Shown piece by piece: positions 17,204 through 25,936 of a DNA stretch of 64,000 nucleotides. Source of the DNA: Oceanobacillus piezotolerans (GTDB lineage Bacteria > Bacillota > Bacilli > Bacillales > Amphibacillaceae); the NCBI RefSeq assembly GCF_003665065.1, contig NZ_RCHR01000005.1:1-64000 (forward strand), written 5' to 3'. How positions within the stretch are numbered: position 1 is the first letter of the stretch; the number at the start of each line of letters is the position of its first letter. A model generated the notes under the pieces. That model was not told the origin of the DNA. It did no database searches and saw only the letters and a list, made by a program, of their open reading frames with translations. The position numbers and the translations under genes were made by a program.

Positions 17204-17240
17204 AGAAAAGAGATGTCCATTACTGGGACATCTCTTTTCT
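17204..17240 (+). terminator. terminator after the MFS-amidohydrolase operon
   Basis: A perfect stem AGAAAAGAGATGTCC/GGACATCTCTTTTCT overlaps the stop codon region and is followed by GATTTT. Confidence 0.85.
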
Positions 17241-17429
17241 GATTTTAGAATAGCGTTTTATGAACGAAATACTAAATCGATTATACTTTTTGTGATTCAT
17301 TAAAGTCTCGAAAATCCTAATGTATAAAACCAGTAAAGTTAAGGGGGATTGAGTCAGAGGTTTTAAGTTTAGCTGTAAGAAATTTGGGGGAGACACCTAA
17401 TAAATAATTATAAAAAGGATGTGAATATA

Positions 17430-18563
17430 GTGAAGGCTGTAACGTTTCAAGGGAAAGAAGCGATGGAAACTAAAAAGGTTGATGACCCTCGAATTCAGGA
17501 AAATAATGATATGATTGTACGAATTACAGCTAGTGGGATTTGTGGATCGGATCTCCACTTATACCATGGTGGAATTGTCCCGGAACAGGATTACGTGGTT
17601 GGCCATGAACCAATGGGGATAGTAGAGGAAGTCGGTCCAAATGTAAAAAATCTCAAAAAAGGAGACCGTGTCGTAATCCCTTTTAATGTCGGGTGTGGAG
17701 ACTGCTTCTTCTGTAATAATCAGATGGAGAGTCAATGTGACAATTCCAATCCACATGGTGAACCTGGTGGTTTATTTGGATTTGCCGGAGATTTTGGGAA
17801 TTATCCTGGTGGTCAAGCAGAATATTTACGGGTTCCTTATGCAGATTTTTCATCTTTTAAAGTTCCAGAGTCAAGTGAATTGGATGATGAACAGCTACTA
17901 TTCTTATCGGATGTCATCCCTACCTCATATTGGAGTGTAGAAAATGCAGGTGTTAAAAAAGGGGACACGGTCATCGTTTTAGGAAGTGGTCCTATCGGTC
18001 TAATGACTCAAAAATTTGCTTGGCTCAAAGGAGCAAAGCGTGTCATTACCGTTGATCAAGTAGAGCACCGATTGGAACATGCTAAAAAAACAAATAACGT
18101 TGAAACCTATAATTTTAAAGAGAATGAAAAAATCGGTGAGCTCTTACATGAGGAAACAAAGGGGGGAGCAGATGTCGTCATAGACTGTGTTGGAATGGAT
18201 GGTACCGTCCCACCAAACACAAAATTCGGATCAGAAGGCGATAATCAATTCGGAACCATCAGCCCAATTATAACCGCATCAAAAGCTGTACGGAAATTCG
18301 GAACGGTCCAAATAACCGGTGTTTATGGTACAGAGGCAAATAACTTCCCAATCGGAGACTTTTTCACACGGAATGTTTCTTTGAAAATGGGACAAGCTCC
18401 TGTCATTCATATCATGCCAAAACTTTACGACATGATTGAGAACAACGAATTTGACCCAACAGATATTATCACACATCGCGTAGGTTTAGATGAAGCTGCA
18501 AAGGCTTATGATATTTTTGACAAGAAAGAAGAAGGATCCATAAAGGTGATTTTCAAGCCATAA
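17430..18563 (+). CDS. zinc-dependent alcohol/polyol dehydrogenase
   Basis: A 377-residue medium-chain dehydrogenase. It has the catalytic zinc motifs GICGSDLHLYH and GHEPMGIVEEVG, the structural zinc cysteines in GCGDCFFCNN..QC, and the Rossmann motif VLGSGPIGLM. It resembles the formaldehyde-dehydrogenase-like or AdhB branch that oxidises alcohols or aldehydes with NAD. The start is GTG at 17430 (giving MKAVTF) because AAGGA lies about 10 bases upstream; the longer frame starts too close to that site. A sigma-B-like GTTTAG-N13-GGGGGA occurs upstream but is weak. It is monocistronic with its own terminator. Confidence 0.88.
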   Translation: MKAVTFQGKEAMETKKVDDPRIQENNDMIVRITASGICGSDLHLYHGGIVPEQDYVVGHEPMGIVEEVGPNVKNLKKGDRVVIPFNVGCGDCFFCNNQMESQCDNSNPHGEPGGLFGFAGDFGNYPGGQAEYLRVPYADFSSFKVPESSELDDEQLLFLSDVIPTSYWSVENAGVKKGDTVIVLGSGPIGLMTQKFAWLKGAKRVITVDQVEHRLEHAKKTNNVETYNFKENEKIGELLHEETKGGADVVIDCVGMDGTVPPNTKFGSEGDNQFGTISPIITASKAVRKFGTVQITGVYGTEANNFPIGDFFTRNVSLKMGQAPVIHIMPKLYDMIENNEFDPTDIITHRVGLDEAAKAYDIFDKKEEGSIKVIFKP

Positions 18564-18600
18564 AGGACTTTGTAGTTGTGGCAGTAAATGCAACTTAAAC

Positions 18601-18640
18601 TACCTGCTTCCATTTTAAATTTGGAAGTGGGTTTTTTATA
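18601..18640 (+). terminator. terminator after the alcohol dehydrogenase
   Basis: The imperfect stem CCTGCTTCC/GGAAGTGGG is followed by TTTTTTAT. Confidence 0.7.
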
Positions 18641-18842
18641 TTATAAATAATAGAAACATAATTTAATTACTTCATTCACCCGGGTGATTAGTTTTGCTAT
18701 GGAGCAATCCTACCCCCTGCCATTTCATACATTACCTATGAATAGCCTGTGAGTTTTCGAGGGAAATCATGGATATTTGTAAGCTTCCTGTCTAATTGCT
18801 AAAATAAGTTATTACATCATGAAGATAGAAAGGATTAATTCC

Positions 18843-19724
18843 ATGCTAAAAACCTATCTATGGCTGACATTTTGTGTAACGGTCTGGGGAAGCAATTTTG
18901 TTTTTGGAAAAATGCTTTTAAATGACTTTTCACCAGCAGCCTTAACATCACTCAGATTATTATTTATTGTTATTTTCCTGTTTATATTTATATTTTCAAG
19001 ACACGGACTACAGAAAATTTCGCTAGGTGATTGGGGCTGGATTTTCTTGCTCGGTGTAGTAGGAGTATTTATCAACCAATGGTCCTTCTTTGAAGGGCTG
19101 GTTACTGCTGATTCCACTACTTCAGCATTGATCATTGCTACAGCTCCAATTATGACGGGCATTCTTGCCGCAGTTTTTTTAAAGGAAACATTTACCATCC
19201 GAATGCTTCTTGGTTCCATTATTGCGATTACAGGTATTTATTTTGTTGCAACCGAGGGAGGAAAGACGCTTCAATTTGACCGTGGTCTATTATGGATTGT
19301 CGTTACAATGGTGACATTTGCCATTATGATTATTATTACTCGGATTTTATCCCAGCGTATAATCCCTATTGTCACAACTTTTTACTCTAACGTTATCGGT
19401 TTCATTATATCTGTGCCGGCCGCTATTGTGATGGACGACCCTGTGAGAGTAAGTGAAGACTGGCAGGGGTGGGGCCTCCTGATTGTAACAGCTATCGTTG
19501 TTCACGGTTTGGCGAACCTTATCTGGAACCATTATATTCGCTATGCAGAAGCCTCAAAGGCATCGATCTTATCTAATTTAGAACCATTTGTCGCTATGGC
19601 TATGGGTGTTCTCCTTCTGCATAAACCGATTACTCTCCCGGAAATGGCAGGATCGCTATTAATTGTAGGTGGTGTGATATTTGCGAACTATCAGCATCGA
19701 AAACGCTCCATGTCGCATTCCTAA
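18843..19724 (+). CDS. EamA family (DMT) transporter
   Basis: A 293-residue membrane protein with ten predicted helices in two EamA repeats. The first begins WLTFCVTVWGSNFVFGK, and the second has the conserved LSNLEPFVAMAMGVLLLHKP. Such carriers export amino acids, nucleosides or other metabolites; the substrate cannot be told. I chose ATG 18843 because GAAAGGA precedes it by 7 bases, and the longer frame's ATG at 18819 lacks a ribosome site. It is monocistronic. Confidence 0.86.
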   Translation: MLKTYLWLTFCVTVWGSNFVFGKMLLNDFSPAALTSLRLLFIVIFLFIFIFSRHGLQKISLGDWGWIFLLGVVGVFINQWSFFEGLVTADSTTSALIIATAPIMTGILAAVFLKETFTIRMLLGSIIAITGIYFVATEGGKTLQFDRGLLWIVVTMVTFAIMIIITRILSQRIIPIVTTFYSNVIGFIISVPAAIVMDDPVRVSEDWQGWGLLIVTAIVVHGLANLIWNHYIRYAEASKASILSNLEPFVAMAMGVLLLHKPITLPEMAGSLLIVGGVIFANYQHRKRSMSHS

Positions 19725-19759
19725 TGTGTTACCATCATTTATCGCAAGTTAAATGACTA

Positions 19760-19820
19760 GTAACCTTATGCTGCTAATACCTATGAGGCAGCGAGGGATG
19801 CCCAATAAGTGAAATTTCAC
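19760..19820 (+). ncRNA. structured leader, candidate Na+ (DUF1646) riboswitch
   Basis: About 130 bases before the DUF1646 gene lie nested complementary arms: CTTAT (19765-19769) with ATAAG (19805-19809), and GCTGC (19770-19774) with GCAGC (19788-19792). An unpaired purine-rich strand GAGGGATGCCCA sits between the closing arms. The perfect palindrome GTGAAATTTCAC follows. DUF1646 genes are known hosts of the DUF1646 RNA motif, reported to be a Na+ riboswitch. The assignment rests on gene context and foldability, not on a covariance search. Confidence 0.45.
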
Positions 19821-19947
19821 TTTATGAAATTAAATTAAATTTTGCCATTATTTCATTGTATAGTTTATACTAAATAGTGAAAAGTAGAATTACTTTTTTT
19901 ACATATAAATAGAGAAAGTTAGATAAGGTATAAAGAGGAGGAGAAAA

Positions 19948-20967
19948 ATGGTCGCAGGTTTGATTATCATATTATTATTAGTATTATTTTTGCCATTCTT
20001 GTTGAAGCCTATTGAACATAATTTAGAGGCCTTCTTATTCGTAATGGGTCTGTTGGCTGCGATTGTTAGCGGCGTTTTAAATACGGAATTATTCATTACG
20101 GCACTGGAAGACCCTATCGTCATTACATTAGCTGTCCTTATTGCAGGGTTGCTATTTAAATGGTTGAAAACCCCAATAGAGGGAGCGATCCTCAATGTCA
20201 GCCAAAAGATGGATATGCGTTTATTCCTGGCATTAATTATTATCGTCCTTGGTCTAATATCAAGTGTCATTACCGCTATTATTGCAGCAATCGTCCTTGT
20301 ATCTGTAATCAGCGTGCTGAAATTAGATAGAAAAACGGAAATTTATGCGGTTATCTTCGCGTGTTATTCCATTGGACTTGGAGCTGTATTGACACCAATT
20401 GGTGAACCATTATCAACCATTGCTACAAATAAGTTGAATGAAGAGTTCTTTTATTTATTTAAATTAATTGGTGCTGAAGTTATTGTTTCCGTTCTAATCA
20501 TAGGAATTATCTCTTACTTTGTGCTAAAGCCGAAAAAAGTAGAAAAAGGGTTAGGGAACAGTGGCAATGAGGCCGAGAGTTACGGGGAAATTGTTATTCG
20601 TTCCTTTAAAATATATTTATTTGTTATGGGCCTAACTCTGCTTGGAGCGGGCTATGAGCCACTTGTTAACCAATATTTACTGGATTTACAGCCGGGCGCA
20701 TTATATTGGATTAATATTATTTCTGCTACATTGGATAATGCTACTTTAGCTGCTGCAGAAATCAGTCCTGCAATGAGTGCGGAAACCATCCGATTCTTAC
20801 TATTAGGGCTTATTATTAGTGGTGGAATGCTTATACCAGGAAATATCCCAAATATTATCGCTGCAAATAAACTTGGAATAACAAGTAAAGAATGGGCTAA
20901 GATGGGGGTACCTTTTGGTTTAATCGTTATGGTTCTCTTCTTTATATATTTGTTGATATTTAGTTAG
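19948..20967 (+). CDS. DUF1646 family predicted cation transporter
   Basis: A 339-residue protein with about ten membrane helices. It contains ITALEDPIVITLAVLIAGLL, VLTPIGEPLSTIATNKLNEE and the paired SATLDNATLAAAEISP and LIPGNIPNIIAANKLG motifs. This fits DUF1646, related to the ion transporter superfamily and thought to move Na+ or similar cations. GAGGAGG precedes the ATG by 7 bases. A structured leader lies upstream. Two hairpins at 20980-21027 end transcription. Confidence 0.85.
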   Translation: MVAGLIIILLLVLFLPFLLKPIEHNLEAFLFVMGLLAAIVSGVLNTELFITALEDPIVITLAVLIAGLLFKWLKTPIEGAILNVSQKMDMRLFLALIIIVLGLISSVITAIIAAIVLVSVISVLKLDRKTEIYAVIFACYSIGLGAVLTPIGEPLSTIATNKLNEEFFYLFKLIGAEVIVSVLIIGIISYFVLKPKKVEKGLGNSGNEAESYGEIVIRSFKIYLFVMGLTLLGAGYEPLVNQYLLDLQPGALYWINIISATLDNATLAAAEISPAMSAETIRFLLLGLIISGGMLIPGNIPNIIAANKLGITSKEWAKMGVPFGLIVMVLFFIYLLIFS

Positions 20968-20979
20968 GAGAAATAAGAA

Positions 20980-21027
20980 AAAGTGAAGAAAACTTCACTT
21001 TAAACGCTCAGAAATGGGCGTTTTTTT
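20980..21027 (+). terminator. terminator after DUF1646 gene
   Basis: Two adjacent hairpins, AAGTGAAG/CTTCACTT and AAACGC/GGCGTTT, are followed by a seven-T run. Confidence 0.85.
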
Positions 21028-21079
21028 GCTTTAACATTAAAATATGGAATGTGCGGAGAAGATACTTTGAGAAGAAATG

Positions 21080-21121
21080 AAATGACCAAAGTAATCCAAT
21101 ATGGGGGGCGGTCATTTTTTT
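21080..21121 (+). terminator. second terminator downstream
   Basis: The stem AAATGACC/GGTCATTT has a 22-base loop and a seven-T run. It lies about 50 bases after the DUF1646 terminator, with no obvious gene between them. Confidence 0.6.
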
Positions 21122-21178
21122 GTAAATCTATCATCCTTACATTTGGAATCTTTTGGAGGACATTATTTATACCAAAGG

Positions 21179-21299
21179 ATGAAAAAAACACAGTGAAAAA
21201 ATACAAAGAGATATCGACGGTATTATGCTGTTCAGCTTATTCATTGCGTGCATAATGGTGTTTTTACTTCCCATAAAAGATGGAATGCATAGCAAATAA
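21179..21299 (+). pseudogene. possible small membrane protein broken at an A7 tract
   Basis: The ATG at 21179 is followed by seven A bases and a stop after five codons. One base fewer in the A-run would give a 38-39 residue protein with a charged N-terminus (KKHSEKIQRDIDGI) and one clean membrane helix (MLFSLFIACIMVFLLPI) ending at 21299. The ribosome site is weak. It may be a degraded gene, a sequencing slip or phase variation. The rest of 20968-21512 holds terminators and a repeat only. Confidence 0.3.
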
Positions 21300-21364
21300 G
21301 TAAAATGAATCCTGTTTTGTAGATTTGCACTTGTAATTGTCAGTGATTTTGCTGTAACAAGCAA

Positions 21365-21508
21365 TGAGGCTGGGACAAAAGTGCTTTAGGCTCTTCTAGC
21401 TTCATTTGTTCAGAGGACTGACGGAAAAGATATGGGCTATTCTCTGAAAATATGACGTTTTCAACATATATAAGCAGATGCCTTCATCGGTAGGTGTCCC
21501 AACCTCAT
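21365..21508. repeat. intergenic stem-loop repeat (GGCTGGGACAAAA family)
   Basis: The ends TGAGGCTGGGACA and TGTCCCAACCTCA are near-perfect inverted copies about 144 bases apart. The same starting motif occurs near 33284 and 62978. It lies next to the DUF418 gene stop. Confidence 0.6.
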
Positions 21509-21512
21509 AACT

Positions 21513-22694
21513 CTACGCTACTTCTTCAACTACTTTCTTTTTTCTCCGCTTCGGCTGTCCATTCCAGGACAAGTAAGTGAAGATACGCATTACTTTTTCA
21601 AAAGGCCCTATTTTAAAGAACTTCAAGTAATAGTGACTGAAAAGGATTTGCATCGCGAAAATAAAGAAAGCTAATAGAATCCCTTGGAACACTCCAAGCC
21701 TGCCAAAGAGCCCCATGCCATATCCATAAAAAAGAGAGGTACAAATGATGCTTTGTACTAAATAATTGGTCAGAGATAACCTTCCGACTTTTTCAATATA
21801 AGACATCACTTTCCTATTGACCTTTGTATAAAGAATGGCAAAGCCGAAAATATAACCAATCGCTAATAATATTGCACCGACACTATAAGCACCTGTGGTC
21901 CAACTTAAATCATTCATAATATAGTGGGAACTCTTGAGCAATAAGCCAACTATCCCAAAAATAATTGCACCTCGAATATACAACCTTTTCTCCTTTCTAG
22001 GATCCGTAAACCAATTGCTTTTTGCACCATACATGCCAAACAAAAGAAGTGGACTTATGATGAGTGGTGTAATAAAAAGGAACACTATATAAAAATAATC
22101 CGGAAAATCAAACGGGGTTTCGTCACTATACCGAAATCCAAGGGCATCCGCATAACTTTCACTAGAATAGGCCACCGTTTCTTTTTCAATATAAGATTCC
22201 ATCTTTTCAATTTCCTTATCGGTTTCTTCATAACTGCCAAATCCCATGAAAGAATTTAAGAAGAGTAACGCAATAGCCCAAACAAGGAGGGTTTTCCTCT
22301 TTCGATTTATAAACATTAGCATAAAGAGGCCAATACAACCATACATCAGCAAGATATCTCCTTCCCAAATGAAAATGGAATGAAGAAGTCCTAAAGTCAG
22401 GAATAGAATAAAACGGCGCACAAAATGTCGCTTTACCTTCATATTATTTTTTTCCAGTTTTTCTTTTAACTTCATCATAGAATAGCCAAATAGAAAAATA
22501 AAAATTGGAAGAAAGCTTCCTTCCACAAAAATTTTCGTCCAAACGTAGCTGACGGTATCGAAAGAAGATAATTGAAAATGCTCGGGTTTATCCTTTCCAA
22601 ACATCCCGTATTGGAAAATCAGCATGTTTGCGATTAGAATTCCTAGTAAACTAAAACCCCTTAAAGCATCGATTGTATTTACTCTTTGTTTCAT
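21513..22694 (-). CDS. DUF418 family membrane protein (YeiB/YxaH-like)
   Basis: A 393-residue protein with about ten membrane helices. It starts with INTIDALRGFSLLGILIANM-like sequence (IDALRGFSLLGILIAN), the signature of the DUF418/acyltransferase-related family, and has the C-terminal region VGRLSLTNYLVQSIICT. Proteins of this family are uncharacterised and may move or modify lipids or glycans. The tail is basic (PKRRKKK). It is divergent from the OmpR-type two-component genes, 151 bases away, and could be a target of that system. Confidence 0.82.
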   Translation of the reverse strand: MKQRVNTIDALRGFSLLGILIANMLIFQYGMFGKDKPEHFQLSSFDTVSYVWTKIFVEGSFLPIFIFLFGYSMMKLKEKLEKNNMKVKRHFVRRFILFLTLGLLHSIFIWEGDILLMYGCIGLFMLMFINRKRKTLLVWAIALLFLNSFMGFGSYEETDKEIEKMESYIEKETVAYSSESYADALGFRYSDETPFDFPDYFYIVFLFITPLIISPLLLFGMYGAKSNWFTDPRKEKRLYIRGAIIFGIVGLLLKSSHYIMNDLSWTTGAYSVGAILLAIGYIFGFAILYTKVNRKVMSYIEKVGRLSLTNYLVQSIICTSLFYGYGMGLFGRLGVFQGILLAFFIFAMQILFSHYYLKFFKIGPFEKVMRIFTYLSWNGQPKRRKKKVVEEVA

Positions 22695-22845
22695 GATTAT
22701 TCTTCCTCTCTGTTCATTGTACCTCTAAGTTATCAGACTAAACTTTCTTTAAAATGAACAGAATCTTAACCGTTCATAACGTATTCCTTAATATTGTTCA
22801 ACTAATCGTAATCTTACCGTGGTAGAATACTTTTGAGGTGGGATT

Positions 22846-23565
22846 ATGGGACATGAGGCGCATATTTTAATAGTTGATGATGAAAAAGCCATCGTAAAAA
22901 TGCTGGAATTAATGTTGAGAAAAGAAGGGTTTGCACATATATATACCGCTTATACAGGGAAGGAAGCATTAACCTGTTTAGGTGAAAATCATATTGATAT
23001 TGTTATTCTCGATGTGATGCTTCCAGATGGAAGTGGATTTGATCTTTGTCCGAAAATTAGGGAGCTTACCAATGCTTATATTCTCTTTTTAACTGCAAGG
23101 GTTTCTGATTTGGATGTACTTACCGGATTCGCTACAGGCGGGGATGACTATGTGACAAAGCCATTTAATCCATTGGAAGTTGCTGCAAGGATAAAAGCGC
23201 ATCTTAGAAGAACTGAATCGTTTCCCAAGGCAGAACAAAGTCCATTTGCATCAAAATGTTATGATTTTGGTCGCTTTAGACTGGATGAAAATGCAGGAGA
23301 GCTAATCGTAAATGGAGAAGTAGTGTCCTGTCCAACACAGGTATATTTATTATTACTTTTCTTCTGCAAGCATCCGAATCGAGTATTCTCAAAGTCAGAA
23401 CTATTGGATGCGGTATGGGGATTTGACCATTATGTAGATGAAAATACGGTCTCCGTACATATTAGAAGAATAAGAGAGAGAATTGAAGAAAACCCTAGTA
23501 AACCAACCTATTTAACTACTGTGAGAGGGCTGGGATATAAATTAGTGAAGGAACATGCAGGATGA
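22846..23565 (+). CDS. OmpR/PhoB-type response regulator
   Basis: A 239-residue response regulator. The receiver has DD at 11-12, phosphoacceptor Asp56 in VILDVMLP and Lys in YVTKPF; the winged-helix DNA-binding domain covers about 135-235 and includes NTVSVHIRRIRERIEE and TVRGLGYKL. GAGGTGGG precedes the ATG. The stop overlaps the kinase start as ATGA, so the two are co-translated. With the kinase and the sigma-like gene it forms a three-gene regulatory operon. Confidence 0.92.
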   Translation: MGHEAHILIVDDEKAIVKMLELMLRKEGFAHIYTAYTGKEALTCLGENHIDIVILDVMLPDGSGFDLCPKIRELTNAYILFLTARVSDLDVLTGFATGGDDYVTKPFNPLEVAARIKAHLRRTESFPKAEQSPFASKCYDFGRFRLDENAGELIVNGEVVSCPTQVYLLLLFFCKHPNRVFSKSELLDAVWGFDHYVDENTVSVHIRRIRERIEENPSKPTYLTTVRGLGYKLVKEHAG

Positions 23566-25289
23566 AGAAAATAAGAAGACGTTTGTTTATGCATTTTTCC
23601 ATTCAGTTTATTTCGATTGCTATATTAATGATCATCGTTGCTTTTATTACGTTAATCGTTGCAGTAGGATTGATGACAGAAGAACAAGCTGAACATAATT
23701 ATTATTATACGAAACTAGAAGATATAACAATGGATACATACTCATTTAAAGATTTAACGATGAATAAAGGTTGGGATGAAGGATTAGCAGAGGAAAATAT
23801 TTGGGTACAAATCATCAATGAACAAGGTGAAGTAATAGAATCTGGAAACGTGCCAAGTGATTTTCCTGAACAGTATAGTATGCATGATTTATTGACGATG
23901 AAAGAAACCAAGGAATATAAAGGATTTTCTTTGGCATTTTATCTGGAAACGTTTTATGTGACAGATTATTTGTTTGTTTTAGGGTATGAAGCAGAAGGAG
24001 CCATCTTACTGGATGAACTTGTTCAGACATATAACCAAAATGGAGGGATCGCTAAGCAAGATGTTCCGGAAATGAATAATAAATTGCAGCAAGTTGGGGG
24101 AAAGCTAGATATTTATGACAGTAATGGAGAGCAAAGAATGTCTATTGGAGAAGAAAACCGTGAAAGAGAATTGCCGTTAGACGTTTTTAAAAGAGAAATA
24201 TCTCCTGATACTTATTCGATGGAACAACATGTGTATCGTGACGCTGAAACTGGTAATGTTTGGATCCTTTATACACCAAATATAAACAAAGGGGAAATTC
24301 GGTTTAGAACCTATCAGGCAACATTAATCGGTTTAGTTATTACTGGAGCAATTGTACTGCTGGTAACCATTGTCATTTCGGTTTGGAACGGTTTCCGATA
24401 TGGGAATCCATTATTAATCTTTGCAAACTGGTTAAGCAGAATGGGAAATGGTAAATACGAAGAAGTGTTAACAGAGCGAGAGAGGAAGCAAATATTCCGG
24501 AAAAACGGAAAGACAAAGTGGAGGTATCGATTGTACAGAGAAGTTTTCTATGCCTTTTATGATATGGCTGAGAAGCTGGATGCTTCTAAAAAAGAAAGAG
24601 AACAATTGGAAAAGACTAGAGAAGAATGGATGGCAGGGATTTCACATGATTTACGTACCCCGCTAACGACAATGGAGGGATATGGAAGACTACTGGAAAG
24701 TGGGGAATATAATTGGTCCAAGCAAGAACTGGAGGATATTGGAAAAACCATACACGAGAAAAGTGACTATATGGTGAAACTGATTGAAGATTTTACCTTA
24801 AGTTTTCAATTGAAAAATAATGCTGCACTCGTTTCATTTCAACCTGTCGAAATGAATGCCTTTATCGAGAAAATATTGAAAAAGTTTACAAATGACATTA
24901 CATTTCAAGACTATACCATTTCTTGCGAGCCTTTGGGAACGGAGCGGGTAGTAAACATAAATGAGCGATTGTTTGAGCGGATGATTGATAACCTAATATA
25001 TAATGCATTGAAACATAACCCCTCAGGAACTTCGGTTATTATTCGGATTGAAGAAACAAAAGATGATAGAGAGCTGAAAATCAGTGTCATTGATAATGGT
25101 TTTGGAATGGATGAGGAAACGAAGGAGAATCTATTTAGTCGTTATTACCGGGGGACGAATACAGAAGATAATAAGGAAGGGACTGGTCTTGGTATGAGTA
25201 TTGCCCTGCAGATAGCAAAATTGCACCAAGGTTCAATCTTCGTTGAATCCGAGAAGACGGTTGGAACTTCTATATCTGTAGTGTTGTAA
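23562..25289 (+). CDS. sensor histidine kinase with large extracellular domain
   Basis: A 575-residue kinase. Membrane helices at about 14-37 and 252-275 enclose an extracellular domain of roughly 215 residues. The HisKA motif GISHDLRTPLTTMEGY gives His362, and the HATPase domain has N, G1 and G2 boxes (NLIYNALKHNP, VIDNGFGMD, GTGLGMSIA). It overlaps the response regulator by 4 bases. The ligand is unknown. The large outer domain suggests sensing of a surface or envelope signal. Confidence 0.9.
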   Translation: MKKIRRRLFMHFSIQFISIAILMIIVAFITLIVAVGLMTEEQAEHNYYYTKLEDITMDTYSFKDLTMNKGWDEGLAEENIWVQIINEQGEVIESGNVPSDFPEQYSMHDLLTMKETKEYKGFSLAFYLETFYVTDYLFVLGYEAEGAILLDELVQTYNQNGGIAKQDVPEMNNKLQQVGGKLDIYDSNGEQRMSIGEENRERELPLDVFKREISPDTYSMEQHVYRDAETGNVWILYTPNINKGEIRFRTYQATLIGLVITGAIVLLVTIVISVWNGFRYGNPLLIFANWLSRMGNGKYEEVLTERERKQIFRKNGKTKWRYRLYREVFYAFYDMAEKLDASKKEREQLEKTREEWMAGISHDLRTPLTTMEGYGRLLESGEYNWSKQELEDIGKTIHEKSDYMVKLIEDFTLSFQLKNNAALVSFQPVEMNAFIEKILKKFTNDITFQDYTISCEPLGTERVVNINERLFERMIDNLIYNALKHNPSGTSVIIRIEETKDDRELKISVIDNGFGMDEETKENLFSRYYRGTNTEDNKEGTGLGMSIALQIAKLHQGSIFVESEKTVGTSISVVL

Positions 25290-25316
25290 ATAGACGGAAT
25301 TCGGAGGCTTATTAGC

Positions 25317-25376
25317 ATGATGAAAGCGGGGGAGAAGGTTGAAGGAGATTGGAAATCATATTATAAAGCGGGTTAG
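25317..25376 (+). CDS. short leader ORF overlapping the sigma-factor start
   Basis: Two ATG codons preceded by GGAGG (10 bases) open a 19-codon frame, MMKAGEKVEGDWKSYYKAG, that ends at 25376. It overlaps the TTG start of the sigma-like gene in another frame. It may couple translation of the sigma factor to ribosomes arriving from the leader, or be chance. No homologue is recognised. Confidence 0.35.
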   Translation: MMKAGEKVEGDWKSYYKAG

Positions 25377-25863
25377 GAAAGGTAATAACCAAGCTTTTCA
25401 AAAGCTGGTTCAGCACTATCAACATTCGATTTATACGTTAAGTATCTTGATGCTCGGAAACGAGAAGAAAGCAGAAGTCCTTGCGACGGAAACGTTTCTA
25501 TATGCTTATTCGCATATCAATGACTATATTAAAGCGGATATGAAGTTTTCCGTATGGTTATATCAATCGATGGCAAGTTTAGCACAAAGACAATTAGAGG
25601 AAGGCTGTAATAAACGTGATGCGAAAATGAAAATTTCTACTGAAGGCATTCTACTCTACTTGTTAAATATTCCTTTTAAAAAGCGGCTAGCTATTATTTT
25701 AAACTGTTGTTATCACTTATCAGAGCGAGAGATTAGTGAGGTTCTCCATACCCCGAGATCGGAAATACGGTCTTATATTTATCAGGTGAGAGAGAAGTTG
25801 GCCAAGGAGCTGAGATGTGCGGATTCCATTAAAGAAGCAGACTTTCTCTGCAGTCTTGGGTGA
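25339..25863 (+). CDS. ECF-like RNA polymerase sigma factor
   Basis: A 174-residue protein of sigma-70 architecture. The region-2 part (about 8-75) has KGNNQAFQKLVQHYQHSIYTLSI-type sequence, and the region-4 part (about 105-165) has the helix-turn-helix LSEREISEVLHTPRSEIRSYI. Region 2 looks divergent, so promoter opening may be weak. The start is TTG with GGGGGAG just upstream and a leader ORF overlapping it. It follows the two-component genes by 49 bases, so it probably relays their signal. No anti-sigma gene is adjacent, which is unusual for ECF factors. Confidence 0.72.
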   Translation: MKEIGNHIIKRVRKGNNQAFQKLVQHYQHSIYTLSILMLGNEKKAEVLATETFLYAYSHINDYIKADMKFSVWLYQSMASLAQRQLEEGCNKRDAKMKISTEGILLYLLNIPFKKRLAIILNCCYHLSEREISEVLHTPRSEIRSYIYQVREKLAKELRCADSIKEADFLCSLG

Positions 25864-25891
25864 GCTAAGGATATGGAAAAAAATATAAAAC

Positions 25892-25933
25892 AAAAGGTCA
25901 GTACCCTTCTTCTGTGAAAGGTACTGGCCTTTT
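25892..25933. terminator. bidirectional terminator
   Basis: The near-perfect stem AAAAGGTCAGTACC/GGTACTGGCCTTTT lies between the convergent sigma-like and antiporter genes. Confidence 0.85.
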
Positions 25934-25936
25934 AAT

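Noticed and set aside
21365-21508. Insertion sequence remnant
   Set aside because: Inverted ends exist but there is no transposase or target duplication, and the unit is only about 144 bases.
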